A stretch of DNA of 28,905 nucleotides from Candidatus Poseidoniaceae archaeon. GTDB lineage: Archaea; Thermoplasmatota; Poseidoniia; Poseidoniales; Poseidoniaceae. Shown here piece by piece: positions 7,028 through 14,505 of the stretch. Position 1 is the first letter of the stretch; each line of letters opens with the position of its first letter. The position numbers were made by a program, and so were the translations under genes. The notes under the pieces are model-generated. The model saw nothing but the letters and a program-made list of their open reading frames with translations. It did not search any database and was not told the origin of the DNA. The stretch lies in assembly GCA_029250345.1 (NCBI GenBank), contig JAQXFL010000003.1, positions 1 to 28,905 on the forward strand, in the 5' to 3' direction.

Positions 7028-8728
7028 TCAGTTCGAGAACTCGGCCTTGCCCCATCGTCGGTCCATCAATTTCCAAAGCAGGGCTGAGGCGAATATCAGG
7101 CCGACAGAGATGGCAATCATGCCTTTGTAGCCTTGTTCAACCGTACTCTGGTCGTACATGGCAGCGGTAGCAGCCAAACCATCTTGTGAGGCTCGCTCCC
7201 ACCAGTTCCCATACAGCGAAACATCGCCTTGCGTGAACGACAGCAGGAACAACAGCAACAGTGGGACGACGGTTCCAATCCAAAACCAAATCATAATCGA
7301 TGCATCGAAAATGGCCTTATTTGGTCGCAGCCCCATCAAGAAAGCAGTCAGTGCAACAATGTACACCGAGTTCGCAAACATGACAATGATGCTCGTTGGA
7401 AGTGCGCCCCATTCGTCCAATCTCCAAGCCATGAGCACGATGAAAATCAGTGATATCCATGAGGTTGCCAAGAAGTAAACCACGACTTTGGCTCGGATAA
7501 GTTGCGGGACTCGAAGAGGGAGACCGTTCATGAATTCCGGTGAATCAAGGATAGTAAGCCATGAGTAGAAATTGAATCCAAAGAATCCGAGGAACGGCGC
7601 ATACGAGAGTAAGTTGATCGGAATTGGTGCTTCCGCAAAGTCAACCAGCCACGCCATGCCGAGCAAAACAAGCAGTGGAATCGCATAGGAAACGGTCATT
7701 TTCTTGAGCGAGCCTGAACGGAACAAGTCAACAAATTCTTTGGCTACGATAAGACGAATCTCTCCACGGCCAAGGAAACGAAGTCGATTGTAAATTGGAA
7801 GAAACAATTCTTTTCGCTCGACCACTGATACATCAAAGTCATCGATGATAAGGGTCGAAGAAATCCACCCCAAGCCAATACTGCCCACAAGTGCAAGCAG
7901 AGCAGTGACGGGACTCTGAGAGTTCTGAACGCCGAGACCCCAAAGCATTGAGCCTATGTCGAATTTCCCCAAACCGATAGCAATTCCAAGAGTGACTATT
8001 GCTGCGGGTCCAACGATGGTATACGGTCGTCCTCGCATCCACAGTGCAGATGCGAAGAAGGCGATAGCGAGGCCTTGAGCCAGTGTGATAATCATCGCCA
8101 ACCACGTCCACGGCAGGCTTGACCATTCCAGTGGAGTCGTAATGTTGGCAGCGGATTCGAGCAGGATGCCGAGCGCCATTCCGGAGACGACGGGTGTGAG
8201 AATCAGCATGACATAGAAGCACAAGTCTTTGACAAAGTAAGCAAAGTGGGCAACGGAATTTGGTAAGGGTTGCAGTGCCGGTGCGGCAAGCAGGTAATTT
8301 TTGGTTCCTGCACGGTGAACGATGGCGTCATGACCCATGAATGCAAACGTTCCCATACCGAGACTGAACATCAACAAAGGAAGATGAAGAGCAAACCGAA
8401 GTTCGCTCCAAGTGAAGGTCTTCGATTCCAAATCGCTTACCTGAGCTGATGAATCGCCGACCAAGAATTGCAAGCCAATGGTCGTCACTGCGGTGACCAG
8501 CGTTAACAACAGCGGAAACAACACGATTTGACGCTTTTTAGCGAACTCGATGCTTTTTCTTCCCTCTTCTTTGAACATCACTCGGAAGGTAGCGGAAAAG
8601 GCATTCCAGCCTCGAAGCGGTTCATGCAGGCGTTGCTCGTGTGAACTGGTGCCGAGCGGTTCTTGGAGCGAATGCTCTTCCCCAACCACTTCTTCCCAAT
8701 CTCGAGAAACAACGCTTACTCCGGGCAC
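7028..8728 (-). CDS. ABC-2-type exporter permease
   Basis: A 566-residue polytopic membrane protein with about 12 hydrophobic segments in two halves. A soluble stretch in the middle (DDFDVSVVERKELFLPIYNRLRF...VAKEFVDLFRSGSLKK) looks like the elbow/coupling helix that contacts the ATPase in ABC-2 permeases. The charged N-tail of about 55 residues precedes a GWNAFSATFRVMFKEEGRK helix. The GTG start at 8726-8728 lies 2 bases after the stop of the ATPase, and the GAGGAGGAG that ends the ATPase gene serves as its ribosome site. The gene pair therefore encodes one transporter. Nothing in the sequence names the substrate; lipids, peptides or drugs are all possible. Confidence 0.8.
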   Translation of the reverse strand: MPGVSVVSRDWEEVVGEEHSLQEPLGTSSHEQRLHEPLRGWNAFSATFRVMFKEEGRKSIEFAKKRQIVLFPLLLTLVTAVTTIGLQFLVGDSSAQVSDLESKTFTWSELRFALHLPLLMFSLGMGTFAFMGHDAIVHRAGTKNYLLAAPALQPLPNSVAHFAYFVKDLCFYVMLILTPVVSGMALGILLESAANITTPLEWSSLPWTWLAMIITLAQGLAIAFFASALWMRGRPYTIVGPAAIVTLGIAIGLGKFDIGSMLWGLGVQNSQSPVTALLALVGSIGLGWISSTLIIDDFDVSVVERKELFLPIYNRLRFLGRGEIRLIVAKEFVDLFRSGSLKKMTVSYAIPLLVLLGMAWLVDFAEAPIPINLLSYAPFLGFFGFNFYSWLTILDSPEFMNGLPLRVPQLIRAKVVVYFLATSWISLIFIVLMAWRLDEWGALPTSIIVMFANSVYIVALTAFLMGLRPNKAIFDASIMIWFWIGTVVPLLLLFLLSFTQGDVSLYGNWWERASQDGLAATAAMYDQSTVEQGYKGMIAISVGLIFASALLWKLMDRRWGKAEFSN

Positions 8729-8730
8729 GT

Positions 8731-9522
8731 TTACTCCTCCTCGGTATCTCCGTCTTTGACGCCTTCATTGTTCAACCGCTCAACATCTTCGATTGAACGT
8801 CCGACCAAGCGGATGAAGACATCTTCAAGCGTCTCTTCATCCGAAGTTTTCAGTCCCTTTACTGTGCCAGCTGCGAGAACTTTGCCGTTGTTGATAATCG
8901 CCATACGATTGCACATACGCTCAGCCATCTCAAGAACGTGAGAACAGAGGAAAATTGTCCCGCCGTTCTTGACATGTTCCAGCAGCCATTGGCGGCATTT
9001 CCGCTGATAAATTGGATCGAGATTTGCAAACGGTTCATCGAGGAACAGGAGTTTCGGTTTGTGGATAAAAGCCGCAGCAAGCATGACTTTTTGACGCTGA
9101 CCTTTGGACAAGTCCTTGCACATTGTGTCTCGCTTCTCGTCCAGTCCAAACCAGTCAATCCAGTATTCAACGCTTTCATCGATGCTCTCCACGCTTCGTA
9201 ACTTGGCCACAAATTCAAGGAATTCAACGGGGGTGAGGAACGACGGTGGGGATTCAGATTCGGGGACAATTCCAATGTTGGCTTTGACCTTCTGTGGGTC
9301 AGCGACGGCGTCGACACCAAGCACTTCAATTCTGCCTTTACTCGGCCGCAGTTGCCCGGTAAGGAGTTTGATGAAAGTTGATTTTCCCGCACCGTTTGGC
9401 CCGAATACGCCGAAGAACTCACCGGCATGAACTTCGACGTTCAGTGGATGTAGGGCGATGAAATCGCCGTACTTTTTAGCCATGTCAATTGCCTTGACGA
9501 GAGGTGCGAGCGATTCAACCAT
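8731..9522 (-). CDS. ABC transporter ATP-binding protein
   Basis: A 263-residue ATPase with Walker A GPNGAGKS, Q-loop region (IGIVPESES), signature LSKGQRQKV, Walker B LLFLDEPFANLDP and the switch His in FLCSH, all intact. It belongs to the ABC-2 exporter group (CcmA/NatA/DrrA-like) and energises the permease encoded 2 bases downstream. The C-terminus is a tail of acidic residues. The ATG at 9520-9522 gives a normal N-terminus (VKAIDMAKKYGDFIALHPLN); the long extension of the same frame to 10110 is antisense to the enoyl-CoA hydratase and is not coding. The gene is divergent from that hydratase, with 87 bases between the two starts. Confidence 0.92.
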   Translation of the reverse strand: MVESLAPLVKAIDMAKKYGDFIALHPLNVEVHAGEFFGVFGPNGAGKSTFIKLLTGQLRPSKGRIEVLGVDAVADPQKVKANIGIVPESESPPSFLTPVEFLEFVAKLRSVESIDESVEYWIDWFGLDEKRDTMCKDLSKGQRQKVMLAAAFIHKPKLLFLDEPFANLDPIYQRKCRQWLLEHVKNGGTIFLCSHVLEMAERMCNRMAIINNGKVLAAGTVKGLKTSDEETLEDVFIRLVGRSIEDVERLNNEGVKDGDTEEE

Positions 9523-9609
9523 GGGTGGTGTAAACGGTCGTGGTCTTTGAGTTCTTGGTCTATGGGCATTGAACGGTGAAATGATGAACTGAAACCGTTT
9601 GGAATCACC

Positions 9610-10452
9610 ATGAGCGCACCCCAATCGGATGTATTGTCCATTGAAACAATCCCAGTAAACAACGAAGCAGACCTCGGTTCTATCGCCTGGGTCACCATCA
9701 ACAGACCGGACAAACTCAATGCACTCAATGCAGATGTCATGTCCAGTTTGAAGGCCATGGTCGCATGGGTCGAAGCAACAGATTCGGTTCGTGTTGTCGT
9801 ACTCACCGGTGCCCAACCAAACGAACCAGCCGAAGGCAAGCGTGCTAAACCGAATGCATTCGTTGCAGGTGCAGACATCACAGAATTCGTTGGCAAGAAA
9901 AGCGACGACATCCGAACGATGTTTGCTGACAATGCCGTCGAAGCGTTGTGGAACCTCAGTAAGCCAACCATTGCCATGGTTGATGGTTTTGCTTTGGGCG
10001 GTGGCTGTGAAGTTGCATGCTCGTGTGATGTACGAATCGCCAGCGACCGTTCTCGCTTTGGAACGCCTGAAATCAATCTTGGATTGATTCCTGGATACGG
10101 TGCAACGCAACGTCTCGTTGGCTTAGTTGGCTACGGTAAGACGATGGAGATGATCATGACTGGCGAGATGGTCAGTGCAGATGAGGCGCACCGAATTGGC
10201 TTGGCCAATCACGTTTGCACTCCAGATGAACTTCATGCGTTCACGCTCAAGATGGCTCAGACCATTGGAAGCAAGTCCTCCAACACACTCCGAGTTGGTA
10301 AGGCGACCATTCGTGCAGCGCTCGATGTTGGATTGACTGAAGGTGTTGCCATCGAGGCTGAAGCTTTCGCTAGCCTGTTTGATTCGAAGGACAAAGAGAT
10401 CGGCGTCAACGCCTTTCTCAATCGCTCAACCCCCGAATGGGAACATCAGTGA
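9610..10452 (+). CDS. Enoyl-CoA hydratase/isomerase family protein
   Basis: A 280-residue crotonase-fold enzyme. It shows an oxyanion-hole strand AFVAGADITEF (83-93), the second oxyanion motif DGFALGGGCEVA with Glu134, and FGTPEINLGLIPGYGATQRL with Glu154. These correspond to the two catalytic glutamates of enoyl-CoA hydratase, so hydration of trans-2-enoyl-CoA is likely. The spacing and the Pro-Gly-x-Gly-A-T-Q-R-L end fit short-chain hydratases used in fatty- or amino-acid oxidation. No other beta-oxidation gene is next to it. It is a single-gene unit on the plus strand, with no clear ribosome site before the ATG. Confidence 0.92.
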   Translation: MSAPQSDVLSIETIPVNNEADLGSIAWVTINRPDKLNALNADVMSSLKAMVAWVEATDSVRVVVLTGAQPNEPAEGKRAKPNAFVAGADITEFVGKKSDDIRTMFADNAVEALWNLSKPTIAMVDGFALGGGCEVACSCDVRIASDRSRFGTPEINLGLIPGYGATQRLVGLVGYGKTMEMIMTGEMVSADEAHRIGLANHVCTPDELHAFTLKMAQTIGSKSSNTLRVGKATIRAALDVGLTEGVAIEAEAFASLFDSKDKEIGVNAFLNRSTPEWEHQ

Positions 10453-10493
10453 GCGTAGGTCGCTACCCTTCATGATGGCTTTCGCCGCCCTAC

Positions 10494-10901
10494 CTATCGG
10501 CTACGGTAACCGTTTTCGCGAGCGAATTCGCGAAAGTGTGGCATGTGTGCAGCATTCTTGTTCACGAAGGCGCGAGGCATGACACCATCCCAGCGGCCGA
10601 ACGTTTCGTTCCAAACGCGGTTGCAGACAATGGACTGCAGTTCGCGAAGCAGGCGTAGGTTGGTTGCATTCTTGGCAGCTTCATTCGCACAGCAAGGACC
10701 CTTTGCGTGAGCATCAGCAGCAGCTGCAGCCTTTTGCTCTCGCTCGAGTAGCTTTGCAGCAACCCATGCCAGGCGAATTTCTTCTGCGCGCTCGCTGTTT
10801 GCTGTCGCTGGTCCTTTGTTGACTCGTCGTGCAGTTGACTTGCGTCCAGTACGTCGGTTCTTACCGTTGTGGTGGGGCTTAATATTTCGGTTCGTTCTCA
10901 T
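10494..10901 (-). CDS. Small basic protein of unknown function
   Basis: A 135-residue soluble protein that I do not recognise. The first 35 residues are extremely basic (MRTNRNIKPHHNGKNRRTGR and on), suggesting nucleic-acid or ribosome binding. A helical, Ala/Glu-rich middle (SERAEEIRLAWVAAKLLERE...AAAAADAHAKG) contains one Cys pair (GPCCANE). The C-terminal third is aromatic and Arg-rich (VWNETFGRWDGVMPRAF, HFREFARENGYRSR). The ATG at 10901 has GGAGAG 8 bases upstream. A GTG at 10949 would add 16 residues but would run through an inverted-repeat region, so I reject it. It is isolated on the minus strand between an enoyl-CoA hydratase (+) and the CPBP protease (-). Coding looks real from length, ribosome site and amino-acid composition. 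Confidence 0.6.
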   Translation of the reverse strand: MRTNRNIKPHHNGKNRRTGRKSTARRVNKGPATANSERAEEIRLAWVAAKLLEREQKAAAAADAHAKGPCCANEAAKNATNLRLLRELQSIVCNRVWNETFGRWDGVMPRAFVNKNAAHMPHFREFARENGYRSR

Positions 10902-10925
10902 GATTCTATCTCTCCAATTTTGCTT

Positions 10926-10948
10926 ATGGCTTTGCCATGGCTTAGCCA
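10926..10948. repeat. Tandem pair of 9-base palindrome-like units in the leader of the small basic protein
   Basis: GGCTTTGCC (10928-10936) and GGCTTAGCC (10939-10947) are each able to fold back and are joined by a CCATGG core. The same bases also form an 11-base tandem repeat, ATGGCTTTGCC/ATGGCTTAGCC, with one mismatch. They lie 25-47 bases before the ATG at 10901, where an operator or a leader RNA hairpin would sit. Confidence 0.5.
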
Positions 10949-11067
10949 CAACATTGCGATTTCAGCGCCTTGGAGATTATTCGTTCATGTTTTCACCTGG
11001 ATGGATTGACTCGATATCCTTGTCTTTCCTACAACCGAGATAAGGGGCGACACTTTATCAAAGAGTT

Positions 11068-11085
11068 GCGGGACATCCCGTTTTT
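11068..11085 (+). terminator. Hairpin plus T-run on plus strand
   Basis: CGGG-ACAT-CCCG (11069-11080) is followed by five T. This is an intrinsic-terminator shape reading on the plus strand, in the 201-base space between the small basic protein and the CPBP protease (both minus). The only upstream plus gene ends 600 bases earlier, so what it stops is unclear. The rest of that space (10902-11102) holds only the inverted repeats described at 10926 and no other gene I can support. Confidence 0.35.
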
Positions 11086-11102
11086 GAGCGTTTTAGGCGG
11101 AT

Positions 11103-11825
11103 TTAGAAGCCAATGACAATTTCCCAAGCGATAGCAAAAATCGCTACATCAGCACACGCATGCGCGACCCAAGCAACCCAAATGCTACGGTATTCGAGAT
11201 ACAACCATGAAAATATTGAGCCTCCAATGAATACCCCTAAGGATGCAAGCAAAGCACCCACTGGGTCGAGGAAGACAAACAATGCAATCGAGTGGTGAAG
11301 GGTGAATATGGCTGATGAAATGAACGTAGAACGCCATTTCCCATCAACGAATTCTTCGACTTTGGATGTGATAAACCATCGGAATACATATTCTTCAAGA
11401 ACGGAATTAATGAACACCCAGAACACGATTGCAGCAGCGAACTTCCATGGAGTTGTGAGTCCTACTGGATCGAGTATTGAGATCAGGACCTTCGGTTGCA
11501 ACATCTGTTCTCCGAGCAGAAAATAAGCCAACCACACGACAATCATCATGCCAGCGCCGAGCAACAGGGACATGCCCCAGCCGCCTTTTTTTGCAGGTGA
11601 CCAAGAGAACGCTTGCTTTTCAATTTTCAAATACCAAAATCCAGGAAGTCCGAACATCCAGAGTTTTGTGAAAATAAATACGAACACAGAGAGAATTCCC
11701 GCTTTGAACACATATCCGGTTGTGACTGAAATACTCGGGGCAATGCTCACCAAGATTAATCCGAGCAAAGCCGTATTGCGTGCGCTCAGGCCCGTTTTCC
11801 CATCCAAGGTGGCTTCACTGGACAT
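11103..11825 (-). CDS. CPBP family intramembrane metalloprotease
   Basis: A 240-residue polytopic membrane protein of the CAAX-protease/bacteriocin-processing (Abi) family. The three diagnostic motifs are present: EExxxR as E144-E145-Y-V-F-R149, the second-helix His in IFTLHHS (H177/H178), and HACAD with H222 and D226. These residues bind the metal and water inside the membrane. Family members cleave prenylated proteins or peptides within the bilayer; the archaeal substrates are unknown. It is the last gene of a likely minus-strand unit with the orphan membrane protein (56 bases upstream) and the nucleotide pyrophosphatase. Confidence 0.85.
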   Translation of the reverse strand: MSSEATLDGKTGLSARNTALLGLILVSIAPSISVTTGYVFKAGILSVFVFIFTKLWMFGLPGFWYLKIEKQAFSWSPAKKGGWGMSLLLGAGMMIVVWLAYFLLGEQMLQPKVLISILDPVGLTTPWKFAAAIVFWVFINSVLEEYVFRWFITSKVEEFVDGKWRSTFISSAIFTLHHSIALFVFLDPVGALLASLGVFIGGSIFSWLYLEYRSIWVAWVAHACADVAIFAIAWEIVIGF

Positions 11826-11881
11826 GACCTTTCAGGTTGACTTTGAGCAGAAGCCACTTCAATGTTGACCCGTATTGCGGC

Positions 11882-12841
11882 TCAATCGTTCATTTCTTTT
11901 TTCAACTGGGCTAATGCACTGCTTGCATCAGGCTTCGGGAGATCCGGCAGTGGAAGAGCTGTTCCATCGGCGCCCTTCAAAGGAGGTAGAGGCAATCCAT
12001 CCGGTCCAAGCAAAGGTGGAAGCGTTGCCTCAACCTTCTTCTTTACCTGTTGGAATCCATCATCGAGTGGTGTGCGAAGTTTAAGAATCCGGGCTTCATC
12101 TATTCGAATAAATGTGGCACCGTAGACGTGGCCTGGTGCAGGGTGCTCTGGTGAATCGAGTACAGAATGACCGTGGCCTGGAGTCTGCAGCAGTTTGACA
12201 ATGTCTTCACCAGAAGTTTGCTCTTCCCACATCCTTGCAGTGGAAGCGCGAATGTCCGCCAATTGTCCTCTGCGTCGCATTTCGATCTTCTTTCGAATCT
12301 TATCGTGCTTGATTTTGCGTTGAGAGATTGCCATTTCAATATCTGCATTCTCAACAGATTCAGGACTGACTTCCACCACGAATTCATCCGCAACGTGGAC
12401 ATCTTCCACTTCCACCGTCACTTCGATGAGTTCTTCCCCAGAGGTATCGAGTTCTGCAGCCAAAGTCGCTGCAACCACTTGTTCTTGCTTTTCTTGAGCA
12501 GATTGGATTTTTGCCAGTTTGCGTTCACGCAATGTTGCTCCATCCAGTTCGTTTTCCGTAATCGGTTCTGGAATGTCGATTTCGCTGTCTTGCCCAGCGA
12601 TGGATTGTCCTGCTTCTTCGATGGGCACTGCCATTCTTTGGACAGGTCGAGCTTGCGCATACGCCTGTTTTTTGGGTGAACCCATGGTAATCCACGCGAA
12701 AGTGAGCAAGAGGATTGCTGCAATGCATATCCATTGGAAATTGGAAGTGAGTGTACCTGAATTCGTTAGATAGAACGCCGCAATACCGAGGGCAGCCAAC
12801 CCAGTAACAGTACGTCCGAATCCCATGTCCCTCACATCCAT
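11882..12841 (-). CDS. Membrane-anchored protein of unknown function with charged helical middle and Pro-rich tail
   Basis: A 319-residue protein I cannot name. Two hydrophobic segments sit at about residues 8-28 and 34-53, followed by a long, mostly charged cytoplasmic or external part. That part includes an acidic stretch (EELIEVTVEVEDVHVADEF), a basic helix (ISQRKIKHDKIRKKIEMRRR) and a segment rich in His and Pro (TPGHGHSVLDSPEHPAPGH). The tail repeats GPDGLPLPPL/GADGTALPLP and ends in a short helix. Repeated Glu/Lys heptads suggest coiled coil. It lies 18 bases after the ITPase stop and 56 before the CPBP protease. Two-membrane-span proteins with a coiled domain are often scaffolds or trafficking factors, but no function is claimed. 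Confidence 0.65.
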   Translation of the reverse strand: MDVRDMGFGRTVTGLAALGIAAFYLTNSGTLTSNFQWICIAAILLLTFAWITMGSPKKQAYAQARPVQRMAVPIEEAGQSIAGQDSEIDIPEPITENELDGATLRERKLAKIQSAQEKQEQVVAATLAAELDTSGEELIEVTVEVEDVHVADEFVVEVSPESVENADIEMAISQRKIKHDKIRKKIEMRRRGQLADIRASTARMWEEQTSGEDIVKLLQTPGHGHSVLDSPEHPAPGHVYGATFIRIDEARILKLRTPLDDGFQQVKKKVEATLPPLLGPDGLPLPPLKGADGTALPLPDLPKPDASSALAQLKKEMND

Positions 12842-12859
12842 CCAATTGGTTTTGACTTA

Positions 12860-13525
12860 TCATGCTGATGGCAATTGCCGCAACAAGTCATTCAATGCCC
12901 TTGTTCGGTGGCTGTAGACTTGTTTTTCATGCATTGGGATTGCCCCAAAGGTCTTCCCATGGGTACTTTGTACTCCATAGTTGCCAGGTTGAAGTGGTTC
13001 TCCCAGTGCATCAAGGTCATAGGGAGTGAAGATGGGGTCGAAACCAAATCCTTCACCTTCGCTGCTCGCAAGAGCGATCCAACCGGGGCATCGGCCGTTT
13101 CCGTAGAGGATTTCACCGTTGTTCCACAATGCAGCAACAGCTTGGAATTCTGCTGAGCGCAATTGTGCCGACTGGACGGTATCTTCGCTCTTCAGATGTT
13201 CGAGTAATTTGAGCATCCCATTGCACCCAATGGTCTTCAGGGCGTAGGCTGAAATGACGCCGGGGAAGCCGTTGAGAGCATCAACAAACAAACCGGCATC
13301 TTCGACCATGAGCAAATCGTTTGAATCTTCGCCACCGGGTAGGTGTGCGAGTGCTTGCGATATTTTTGACTGCGCAACTTCTTCCAGCGTGTCGGCTTGA
13401 GGTTCGATGATTGTTCCTTTTTCGACGATAAGCTGCTTTACCTCGTACCCCAAAGGTTCGAGATGGTTTGTTGCTTCTTCGAGTTTGCCGGAGTTCCCAG
13501 TGAGGAACCATACAGTCCGAGCCAT
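12860..13525 (-). CDS. XTP/dITP pyrophosphatase (RdgB/HAM1 family)
   Basis: A 221-residue house-cleaning enzyme that hydrolyses dITP, ITP and XTP to monophosphates, keeping deaminated purines out of nucleic acids. It shows the N-terminal nucleotide loop TGNSGKLEE (9-17), VEDAGL with the catalytic Asp76, GFPG (87-90), FGFDPIF (160-166) and the closing SHR (205-207). The ATG at 13525 is preceded 20-33 bases upstream by TATA-like sequences, so the mRNA may be leaderless. An extension of the frame to 13636 would collide with the divergent fluoride-channel gene and is rejected. It is first in a unit with the orphan membrane protein and the CPBP protease. Confidence 0.92.
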   Translation of the reverse strand: MARTVWFLTGNSGKLEEATNHLEPLGYEVKQLIVEKGTIIEPQADTLEEVAQSKISQALAHLPGGEDSNDLLMVEDAGLFVDALNGFPGVISAYALKTIGCNGMLKLLEHLKSEDTVQSAQLRSAEFQAVAALWNNGEILYGNGRCPGWIALASSEGEGFGFDPIFTPYDLDALGEPLQPGNYGVQSTHGKTFGAIPMHEKQVYSHRTRALNDLLRQLPSA

Positions 13526-13543
13526 GACTCTGCTACGGCTTGT

Positions 13544-13558
13544 GCATATTGAGGTATA
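13544..13558 (-). promoter_or_regulatory. Possible TATA region of the ITPase gene
   Basis: The reverse strand shows CTATACC and AATATGC within 20-33 bases of the ATG at 13525. Either would place the transcription start at or near the ATG. Confidence 0.4.
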
Positions 13559-13627
13559 GGTTCGAAACGTTTGGTGGTGAGTTGAGCCAAGGCGAGGCTT
13601 CAAGTCCTTTGTTGGCAAGCACGGGCC

Positions 13628-13999
13628 ATGTTGCAACAGATTGGACTGGTCGCACTTGGTGGAGCATTTGGGGCAGCGTTGCGTTATGCCGTAAGCGAGT
13701 TCTTGACTTCAGATTCGTTCCCATATGCGACACTTTCTGTGAATCTCGTTGGTTCGTTTTTGCTCGGTATTCTCGCTGTTGGGCTGGCTCAAAACCTCTT
13801 GACAAGCAACATGGCGTTGCTGCTTGGCACCGGTGTCCTCGGTGCGTTCACGACCATGTCGACCTTTTCGGTTGAAACCATCCAGATGTTTGACCAAGGT
13901 GATACTACATCAGCCATGGTTTATGTTCTCATCACCATGATGTTGAGTCCAGTCTTAGCGCTCCTTGGCTGGAAAGTTGCAGAATCTGTTTTTGCTTGA
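13628..13999 (+). CDS. crcB: Fluoride ion channel CrcB/Fluc
   Basis: A 123-residue protein with four membrane helices, a normal length for Fluc subunits, which work as antiparallel dimers exporting fluoride. Family motifs are GGAFGAALRY (11-20), NLVGSFLLG (39-47, with the channel Asn) and GVLGAFTTMSTFSVE (68-82, with the phenylalanine-box and central Na+-site threonine/serine region). A single copy in the window means a homodimer. I looked for a fluoride riboswitch in the 102 bases upstream and saw none. A ferritin-like gene follows on the same strand after 86 bases. Confidence 0.93.
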   Translation: MLQQIGLVALGGAFGAALRYAVSEFLTSDSFPYATLSVNLVGSFLLGILAVGLAQNLLTSNMALLLGTGVLGAFTTMSTFSVETIQMFDQGDTTSAMVYVLITMMLSPVLALLGWKVAESVFA

Positions 14000-14085
14000 T
14001 GAAATGACTTTATGTAGGACTCCGAACTTGTCACTGCTACGGAAAGCGTGACCGTTGGTTTTCGTTTACCCTAAGAGTTGATACA

Positions 14086-14505
14086 ATGACAGAACACAAC
14101 CTCATAAAAACGCTGAACGAAGCCCTCGGTTGGGAACTACGAGCTACAAACATGTACGCTCACTATGCTGCAAACATTCGCGGTATTCACCGCCTGCAAC
14201 TTTCTCCTATGTTCACCACTGAAGCAACCGAATCAACCATGCACGCCGACATCGTTCGCAAGGCGATTGTCAAACTTGGTGGCATTCCAGTGACCGAGCG
14301 TAACGCACACCCAATCATCCACACCACTCTTTACGACGAAATGCTTGTTCATTCATTAGACACTGAAACCAGAGCAGCGGCAGTGTATGCCTCAATCATG
14401 CTCGAAATCGATTCGGTTGGTGACCAAGAGATGTACGATGCTATCGAACAAATCTATCTTGCAGAGTTGCGTAGTTTGGAAGAACTTCGCCTTCTCATGG
14501 AATAA
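14086..14505 (+). CDS. Ferritin-like four-helix protein (bacterioferritin/Dps-like), metal site partly altered
   Basis: A 139-residue, all-helical protein. Helix A carries Glu17 in ALGWELRATNMYAHYA. Helix B carries ESTMHADIVRKAIVKLGGIP, the classic ferritin-like H-A-D/E...LGG-x-P pattern with His53. The second pair of helices has DTETRAAAVYASIM and YLAELRSLEELRLL. The usual diiron ligands are E...ExxH twice. Here the first ExxH appears as S50xxH53 with a Glu one position earlier, and the last His is a Ser, so the ferroxidase centre is probably incomplete or shifted. A role in iron or oxidative-stress handling is inferred from the fold. Its 3' end abuts the convergent bud32 gene with no gap. 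Confidence 0.75.
   Translation: MTEHNLIKTLNEALGWELRATNMYAHYAANIRGIHRLQLSPMFTTEATESTMHADIVRKAIVKLGGIPVTERNAHPIIHTTLYDEMLVHSLDTETRAAAVYASIMLEIDSVGDQEMYDAIEQIYLAELRSLEELRLLME

Noticed and set aside
9523..10110. N-terminal extension of the ABC ATPase frame by about 196 residues
   Set aside because: It is antisense to the enoyl-CoA hydratase, low in complexity for a domain, and the ATG at 9522 gives a standard ABC N-terminus.
10816..11043. Plus-strand 75-codon frame with a hydrophobic middle before the hairpin at 11068
   Set aside because: It is tempting as a small gene with a terminator, but most of it is antisense to the basic protein or its leader, and there is no ribosome site or TATA box before it.
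13526..13627. Fluoride riboswitch upstream of crcB
   Set aside because: The conserved pseudoknot core and GATGG/CTCCTAC-type segments are not present in the 102 bases before the start.
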